From an uncultured Eubacteriales bacterium (GTDB lineage Bacteria > Bacillota > Clostridia > Christensenellales > QAND01), in the NCBI GenBank assembly GCA_900546685.1, contig UREB01000051.1, forward strand, positions 1-9,787: DNA of 9,787 nucleotides, written 5' to 3'. The translations under genes and the position numbers were made by a program. Under the pieces are notes generated by a model. It did not search any database. It had not been told where the DNA came from and was given only the letters and a program-made list of their open reading frames with translations. Numbering within the stretch: the first letter of the stretch is position 1; each line of letters opens with the position of its first letter. Below, piece by piece: positions 5,992-9,787 of the stretch.

Positions 5992-7428
5992 ATGCCGCTG
6001 TGCTCATACCAACAAGCGCCGGACCGCAACGACCGCACCGTTGTTGAAAATATCTTTCTTCGCGAATTTATGCCCGCAGCGCCGGAGGGCGCGGTCAAGG
6101 CGTATCTCTACGGCTTGATGCAGTGCCAGCAAGGCACGGGCGCGGGGTCGCTGTCCGCATTTGCGCGCGATGTGGCCCTCAGCGAAACAGAGGTGCAGGA
6201 CGCCTTTGCCTATTGGCAGGAAAAGGGCCTGGTACTGGTGCAGACAAAGCCGATGTTCGCCGTGTTTTATCTGGATATCCACAACGCCCTGCCGCAAGAT
6301 GCCGGCGTATACGCCGACGCAGCCTACAACCGCGAAATCCAGGCGCTGTTTGCGCCCAAGGCCATCCAGCCTGCCGAGCTGGCCCGCGTATACGATTGGA
6401 CGGATGTGTTTTTGATCGACCGCAGCGCCGTGCCGCTTTTGATCGAATACGGGCAGAAAAAATTAAAGGACCTGGACAAGGCCACCGCCCGCCGCCAGGT
6501 CAGCTATATCGATAAGATCGCCCGCCAATGGAATGAAGAGGGCGTGCGCACCCAGGAGGACGCCAAGGCATGGCTGGCCGCCCAGGCCGAGCAGGACAGC
6601 GGGCTGGCCGCCGTGTTACAGCGGCTGGGGCTGTTCCGCAGCGCCACCCAGCCGGAGCGCGAGCTGTACCAAAAATGGCTGGCCGCCGGGTTTACGCAGG
6701 CGGCGGTGCTGGCGGCGGCGGACCGCACCGTCTCCGTGCGCAACCCCAGCTTTGATACGCTGGACGGCATCCTCATGGATTTTGATGCCCAGGGCCTGCA
6801 CGAGGCGGAGGCCATCGAGGGGGACCAGACCCATGCGCTGTGCCGCGAGGTGCTGCAGGCGCTGGGGCTTTCGCGCACCACGCCCACGGCCGGCCAGCTG
6901 GCCAGCTACCGCGAGTGGGCGGCGGCAGGCAATTCACACGAGCGCATCCTCTTGGCCTGCGAAATCTGTAAGCAGCACAAGACCCTGCGCTTTTCCGACG
7001 TGGACGCTACGCTGTCCTCCTGGCAGGCGCATAAGCTGCGCGGCGTAAAATCCATCCGCAATTTTGAAAAAAAGCGGGCGGAATTGCGCAGCCTGATGGC
7101 CCAGTGCTTTGCGCGCATGGGGGAGACCCGCCGCAAGATCGACGAGGCGGACCTGCAGCTGGCCGAATTGTGGGTCCGCACCTGGCAGCTGCCGGAGGAG
7201 GTCGTGCTGTATGCGGCGGAATGCAGCCACGGCGCGCGCAGCCCCTACCGCATGATAAAGCGCCTGTTAGAGCAGTGGCACGATCAGCACATCGATTCCG
7301 TATCCGCTGCGCGCATCGCATTTAAGGCCTCCGGCGCCGGGCCGAAGGCCAAGGACAACCAAGCTCTGCACTATGCCCAGCGCAGCGAGGAAGAGCGCGG
7401 CGATCTGGACAGCCTGATCCAATATTAA
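5992..7428 (+). CDS. dnaD: DnaD-like replication initiation protein with four apparent C-terminal repeats
   Basis: The 478-aa product starts with a winged-helix-like DnaD N-terminal domain (about 15-100: VVENIFLREFMP, then SAFARDVALSETEVQDAFAYWQEKGLV, a helix-turn-helix). It continues with units resembling the DnaB_2/DnaD C-terminal domain. Each unit ends in an aromatic-x-x-(I/V/L)-x6-aromatic pattern: SYIDKIARQW at 171-180, SFDTLDGILMDF at 253-264, RFSDVDATLSSW at 333-344 and PYRMIKRLLEQW at 418-429. The first matches the family best; the others are diverged. DnaD-family proteins bind and remodel DNA and help bring the helicase loader to the origin or to restart sites. The downstream loader gene begins 10 nt after the stop codon, supporting joint function. 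The tail (450-478) is charged and probably disordered. Clostridial homologues I know of usually have fewer repeats. Confidence 0.85.
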   Translation: MPLCSYQQAPDRNDRTVVENIFLREFMPAAPEGAVKAYLYGLMQCQQGTGAGSLSAFARDVALSETEVQDAFAYWQEKGLVLVQTKPMFAVFYLDIHNALPQDAGVYADAAYNREIQALFAPKAIQPAELARVYDWTDVFLIDRSAVPLLIEYGQKKLKDLDKATARRQVSYIDKIARQWNEEGVRTQEDAKAWLAAQAEQDSGLAAVLQRLGLFRSATQPERELYQKWLAAGFTQAAVLAAADRTVSVRNPSFDTLDGILMDFDAQGLHEAEAIEGDQTHALCREVLQALGLSRTTPTAGQLASYREWAAAGNSHERILLACEICKQHKTLRFSDVDATLSSWQAHKLRGVKSIRNFEKKRAELRSLMAQCFARMGETRRKIDEADLQLAELWVRTWQLPEEVVLYAAECSHGARSPYRMIKRLLEQWHDQHIDSVSAARIAFKASGAGPKAKDNQALHYAQRSEEERGDLDSLIQY

Positions 7429-7438
7429 GGAGAACAGC

Positions 7439-8326
7439 ATGCAATATTCCTGGGACGCGTTACAGCCGCTTCGGCGCACCCTGCCCCGGCTGGACGCCAT
7501 ATTTTGCCAATACAACCGGCTTTTGGCCGCCTCCGCCCGCGCCGCGGCCGCAGGGGCCGGGCTGGAAGAAGCGGAAAACGCCCGCCGCGCCTTTGTAAGC
7601 GGCATGGAGGCGGACATTACCGCCGTGCTTTTGGCCGCCGGGCTTTCGCCGGAGGATTACCGCCCGCATTACCGTTGCACCCTCTGCCAAGACAAGGGGT
7701 ATACCCTATCCGAGGACGGGCGGCGGGTGCGCTGCGTATGCCAGGCCGTGCAGCATGCGGACAGGAAAAATGCCGGCGTGCTGCTTTGCTCCTTTGCCGA
7801 CTTCGACGCCATGGTATTCCCTGCGGGCCCGCAGCGCGAAACCGCCTTGCGGCACCGCGCGCTTTTGCAGCGCTATGCAGACCAGTTTCCCCAAACGGAA
7901 AAGCCGAATTTCCTGCTGCTGGGGCCGACGGGGCTGGGCAAAACGTTTCTGCTTTCCTGCGTGGCTTCTGCGCTCAGGGAAAAGCGGACGCCGGTGCGGT
8001 TTGTCACGGCCTATCAGCTGAATTGCGATTTCCGCGCCCAGCATTTCGGCGGGCCGGATGCGCTCTCCGCGCTGATCCGCGTGCCGTTTTTGGCCGTGGA
8101 CGATCTTGGCACCGAGCCCATGCTGCGCAATATCACCATCGAATACCTAAACACCCTCGTCGAAGAACGCCTGCGGCGCGGCCGCCATACCGGCGTTTCC
8201 ACCAACCTGGCCCCCGGCCAGCTGGCCGAGCGCTACGGCGAACGCATCGCCTCCCGGCTTTTAAGCCCGGCGCTGTGCGATGTATTGGGCTTCCAGGGCA
8301 AGGACCTGCGCCTGCTGCCGCGATAA
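7439..8326 (+). CDS. dnaC: DnaC/DnaI-like AAA+ helicase loader ATPase
   Basis: The protein has 295 aa. A zinc-type motif typical of clostridial DnaC-like loaders is present: C80 and C83, then C99 and C101 (CTLCQDKGY ... CVCQ). The AAA+ core shows Walker A GPTGLGKT at 162-169, Walker B FLAVDD at 217-222, sensor-1-like STN at 254-256 and the arginine-finger region ERIASRLL at 268-275. Such proteins load the replicative hexameric helicase onto DNA, using ATP, together with DnaD-type partners. The N-terminal 1-75 is helical and alanine-rich and should be the helicase-binding part. The ribosome binding site GGAG (7429-7432) directly follows the dnaD stop codon, 6 nt before the ATG, so the two genes form one operon. 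I use the symbol in the broad clostridial sense; Bacillus DnaI is the functional counterpart. Confidence 0.92.
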   Translation: MQYSWDALQPLRRTLPRLDAIFCQYNRLLAASARAAAAGAGLEEAENARRAFVSGMEADITAVLLAAGLSPEDYRPHYRCTLCQDKGYTLSEDGRRVRCVCQAVQHADRKNAGVLLCSFADFDAMVFPAGPQRETALRHRALLQRYADQFPQTEKPNFLLLGPTGLGKTFLLSCVASALREKRTPVRFVTAYQLNCDFRAQHFGGPDALSALIRVPFLAVDDLGTEPMLRNITIEYLNTLVEERLRRGRHTGVSTNLAPGQLAERYGERIASRLLSPALCDVLGFQGKDLRLLPR

Positions 8327-8359
8327 GCGGCGGGCGCGTATGGAAAAGGGAGGATTGCC

Positions 8360-9004
8360 ATGCCTACGCCAGACCCCCATGCCCTGCCCCCGCTGGCGCG
8401 CCCGGCGGACGCGCTGAAAGCCGCCGCCATAGAGGAGCTGCCGCTTTCCGGCGTTCGATGTGAGCGGGCAGACCTTTCCGGCGCGGATCTGTCCGGGCTT
8501 AGCGTGCGCGGCTGCGCGTTTGTAGGCTGCCGCTTTGCTGCCGCCAATCTTACTCAGCTGGACGCGCGAGACTGCCTGTTCCTTTGCTGCGATTTTTCCG
8601 GCGCGCACGCCATGGACGCATACTTTGGCGGCTGCTGCTTTGAAGAGTGCAAGGCCGTAGGGCTGGACGCCCGCCATACCCTCTGGCGCGATACCCGCCT
8701 GGCGCACAGCCAGCTGGCCTATGCCAATTTTGACAATGCCGCGCTGGAGCGCACGCAGATAGAGCGCTGCTCGCTGGCCCATGCGTTTTTCACCCATGCG
8801 CGCTTTCGCCGCACCCGGCCGGAGGGCGTGGATTTTACCGGTGTAAACTTTACCGGCACGGCGCTGTCCGGCATGGATTTTACCGCCTGCCGGCTGGAAG
8901 GGCTTACCGTCAGCCAGGGCGCGCCGGAATTGGCGGGCGCGGTGGTGTCCCCGCAGCAGGCCGTAGGGCTGTGCACGCTGTTCGGGCTTGTGGTAAAGGG
9001 CTAA
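8360..9004 (+). CDS. Cysteine-rich pentapeptide-repeat protein (Qnr-sized)
   Basis: The 214-aa protein is built of tandem A(D/N)LXX-type pentapeptides from about residue 34 to 184 (for example CERADLSGADLSGLSVRGCAF, AANLTQL, CDFSGA, YANFDNA, GVDFTGVNFTGTALSGMDF). These fold as a four-sided right-handed beta-helix. The C-terminal stretch VVSPQQAVGLCTLFGLVVKG resembles the terminal helix through which Qnr-type proteins dimerise, and total length is close to that of Qnr (about 218 aa). Members of this fold can mimic DNA and bind gyrase or topoisomerase IV, but most are uncharacterised. Here 12 of 214 residues are Cys, and the charge is only mildly acidic by my count. There is no signal peptide, so it is cytoplasmic. 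It lies 33 nt after the helicase loader gene with GGAGG 6 nt before its ATG, and is the last gene of that operon. No resistance function should be assumed. Confidence 0.88.
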   Translation: MPTPDPHALPPLARPADALKAAAIEELPLSGVRCERADLSGADLSGLSVRGCAFVGCRFAAANLTQLDARDCLFLCCDFSGAHAMDAYFGGCCFEECKAVGLDARHTLWRDTRLAHSQLAYANFDNAALERTQIERCSLAHAFFTHARFRRTRPEGVDFTGVNFTGTALSGMDFTACRLEGLTVSQGAPELAGAVVSPQQAVGLCTLFGLVVKG

Positions 9005-9020
9005 ACGGCCCTTTTTTCTT
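8995..9020 (+). terminator. Intrinsic terminator of the dnaD operon, stop codon in the loop
   Basis: AAAGGGC (8995-9001) pairs with GCCCTTT (9008-9014) around the loop TAAACG, and the T-rich run TTTTTTCTTT follows. The TAA in the loop is the stop codon of the pentapeptide-repeat gene, so termination and translation end overlap. Confidence 0.85.
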
Positions 9021-9048
9021 TGCCTTCCCCCCTGGGGTACGGTATAAT
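9020..9048 (+). promoter_or_regulatory. Sigma-A-type promoter of the ribokinase-like gene
   Basis: TTGCCT (9020-9025; 4 of 6 matches), 17-bp spacer, and a perfect TATAAT (9043-9048). It sits right behind the preceding terminator and predicts a transcription start near 9055. Confidence 0.75.
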
Positions 9049-9067
9049 GGGAAGCAATGAGAACCGT

Positions 9068-9083
9068 TCACACAATGGTGTGA
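9068..9083 (+). repeat. Inverted repeat in the leader of the ribokinase-like gene
   Basis: TCACAC-AATG-GTGTGA is a perfect 6-bp dyad with a 4-nt centre, about 13 nt downstream of the predicted transcription start. It could be an operator for a repressor or an RNA hairpin. No T-run follows, so it is not a terminator. Confidence 0.5.
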
Positions 9084-9108
9084 GGCAGCAATAGGGAGGC
9101 ATCCTTTT

Positions 9109-9787
9109 ATGAAAAAGAAAATCTTGGTCTTTGGCAGCTTTGTGGCGGACCTGATGAGCCGCGGGCCGCACCTGCCCAGCCCGGGCGAAACGGTGCTGTG
9201 CTCGCTGTTTCAGATGGGGCCGGGCGGCAAGGGGTTCAACCAGGGCGTGGCGGCGCACAAGGCGGGCGGCGATGTGACGATGGTCACCAAAATCGGCCGC
9301 GACGCGTTTGGCGATCTGGCGCGCAGCACGATGCAGTCCCTGGGCATGGATACCGCCCATCTTTTGGTTTCGGATACGGTGGGCACCGGGGCGGCGCTGG
9401 TGTTTGTGGACGAGACTACCTCGCAGAATATGATCGGCATCACGCCGGGCGCGTGCGCCACCATCACCGAGGAAGACCTTTGCGCCCTGGAGCCTGTTTT
9501 GGCGCAGTCCTCCTATCTGCTGATGCAGATGGAGGTGAATTTGGAGGCCAACTGGCGCTTGCTTCGCCTGGCCAAGCAGCACGGGGTGATGACGATCTTG
9601 AACACCGCCCCCGCCCAGCCGCTGCCGGATGAAATTTACCGGCAGCTGGATATGGTAACCCCCAACGAAGTGGAGGCCGAGCTTTTGACCGGCGTGCCCG
9701 TGGCCGACGAGGCCGGGGCGCAACGGGCGGCGGACGCGCTAACTGCCAAGGGCGTGAAAAACGCCGTCATCACGCTGGGCAGCCGCG
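9109..9787 (+). CDS. rbsK: Ribokinase-like PfkB-family sugar kinase (3' end outside window)
   Basis: Translation from 9109 (GGGAGG 9 nt upstream) is open to the window end, 226 codons. The PfkB/ribokinase N-terminal half is clear: ILVFGSFVADL at 5-15, the sugar-binding signature GPGGKGFNQGVAAHKAGG (PfkB signature 1) followed by VTMVTKIGRDAFGDLA, then the lid strands with GTGAALVFVDE, and the later ILNTAPAQPLPDEIY and VTPNEVEAELLTG. Enzymes of this type phosphorylate ribose or a related sugar with ATP. The catalytic GAGD-type motif lies beyond the window, so activity cannot be confirmed. Substrate is uncertain: ribokinase is the nearest match, but nucleosides or other pentoses are possible. 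It has its own promoter and a possible operator, as expected of an inducible sugar gene; partner genes would be downstream. Confidence 0.88.
   Translation, partial: MKKKILVFGSFVADLMSRGPHLPSPGETVLCSLFQMGPGGKGFNQGVAAHKAGGDVTMVTKIGRDAFGDLARSTMQSLGMDTAHLLVSDTVGTGAALVFVDETTSQNMIGITPGACATITEEDLCALEPVLAQSSYLLMQMEVNLEANWRLLRLAKQHGVMTILNTAPAQPLPDEIYRQLDMVTPNEVEAELLTGVPVADEAGAQRAADALTAKGVKNAVITLGSR

Noticed and set aside
5992..8326. Prophage replication module
   Set aside because: DnaD/DnaC pairs occur in phages, but there are no phage genes, integrase or attachment sites here, and the neighbours are ordinary chromosomal genes.
7504..8463. 319-codon open frame on the plus strand
   Set aside because: Out-of-frame shadow of the helicase loader gene; its composition (Gly, Ala, Arg, Pro) is typical of a shifted frame in GC-rich DNA.
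8360..9004. Quinolone-resistance (qnr) gene
   Set aside because: Only the general fold, size and C-terminal helix agree. There is no close sequence match I can recognise and the gene sits in a core replication operon, so no resistance claim is justified.
9001..9723. 240-codon open frame on the minus strand
   Set aside because: Antisense to the ribokinase-like gene; it would run through that gene's promoter and has no recognisable protein features.

Overview
The window looks like a chromosomal segment of a GC-rich member of the Clostridia. This rests on AGGAGG-type ribosome binding sites, a DnaD/DnaC-like replication-loader pair, a sortase-type surface protein with a clostridial WYCEGCGKYF module, and a Gram-positive-style lipoprotein peptidase. 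A Christensenellales- or Oscillospirales-like gut anaerobe would fit, but that is inference. I saw no tRNA, rRNA, CRISPR array, insertion sequence or prophage signature. All genes read cleanly with no frameshifts.

Left half, minus strand (reading from right to left). A lipoprotein M1-family metallopeptidase (5853-4342) ends at an intrinsic terminator. A separate unit with a very good promoter (TTGACT-17-TATACT) and a hairpin-rich leader of about 165 nt follows. It encodes a secreted beta-helix protein (4022-2475) with a C-terminal cell-wall sorting signal of unusual NPQTG type, and it also ends at a terminator. Next comes a tightly packed translation operon: glnS (2280-628), a Nudix ADP-ribose pyrophosphatase (631-71) and gltX (from 68, running out of the window). 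The first junction is a 4-nt ATGA overlap and the second a 2-nt gap.

Right half, plus strand. A 138-bp divergent intergenic region precedes a replication operon. Its genes are a DnaD-like protein with what look like four tandem DnaB_2/DnaD-type repeats (5992-7428), a DnaC/DnaI-like AAA+ helicase loader with a Cys4 zinc-type motif (7439-8326), and a Qnr-sized, cysteine-rich pentapeptide-repeat protein (8360-9004). The terminator loop of this operon contains the last gene's stop codon. A second promoter (TTGCCT-17-TATAAT) with a dyad in its leader then drives a ribokinase-like PfkB sugar kinase (9109 onward, cut by the window end).

The most interesting points are the pentapeptide-repeat protein co-transcribed with the helicase loader (a possible DNA mimic tied to replication initiation), the four-repeat DnaD, the Nudix enzyme wedged between the two glutamate/glutamine tRNA synthetases, and the NPQTG surface protein with its structured leader. 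None of these proves a new system; they are hypotheses to check.
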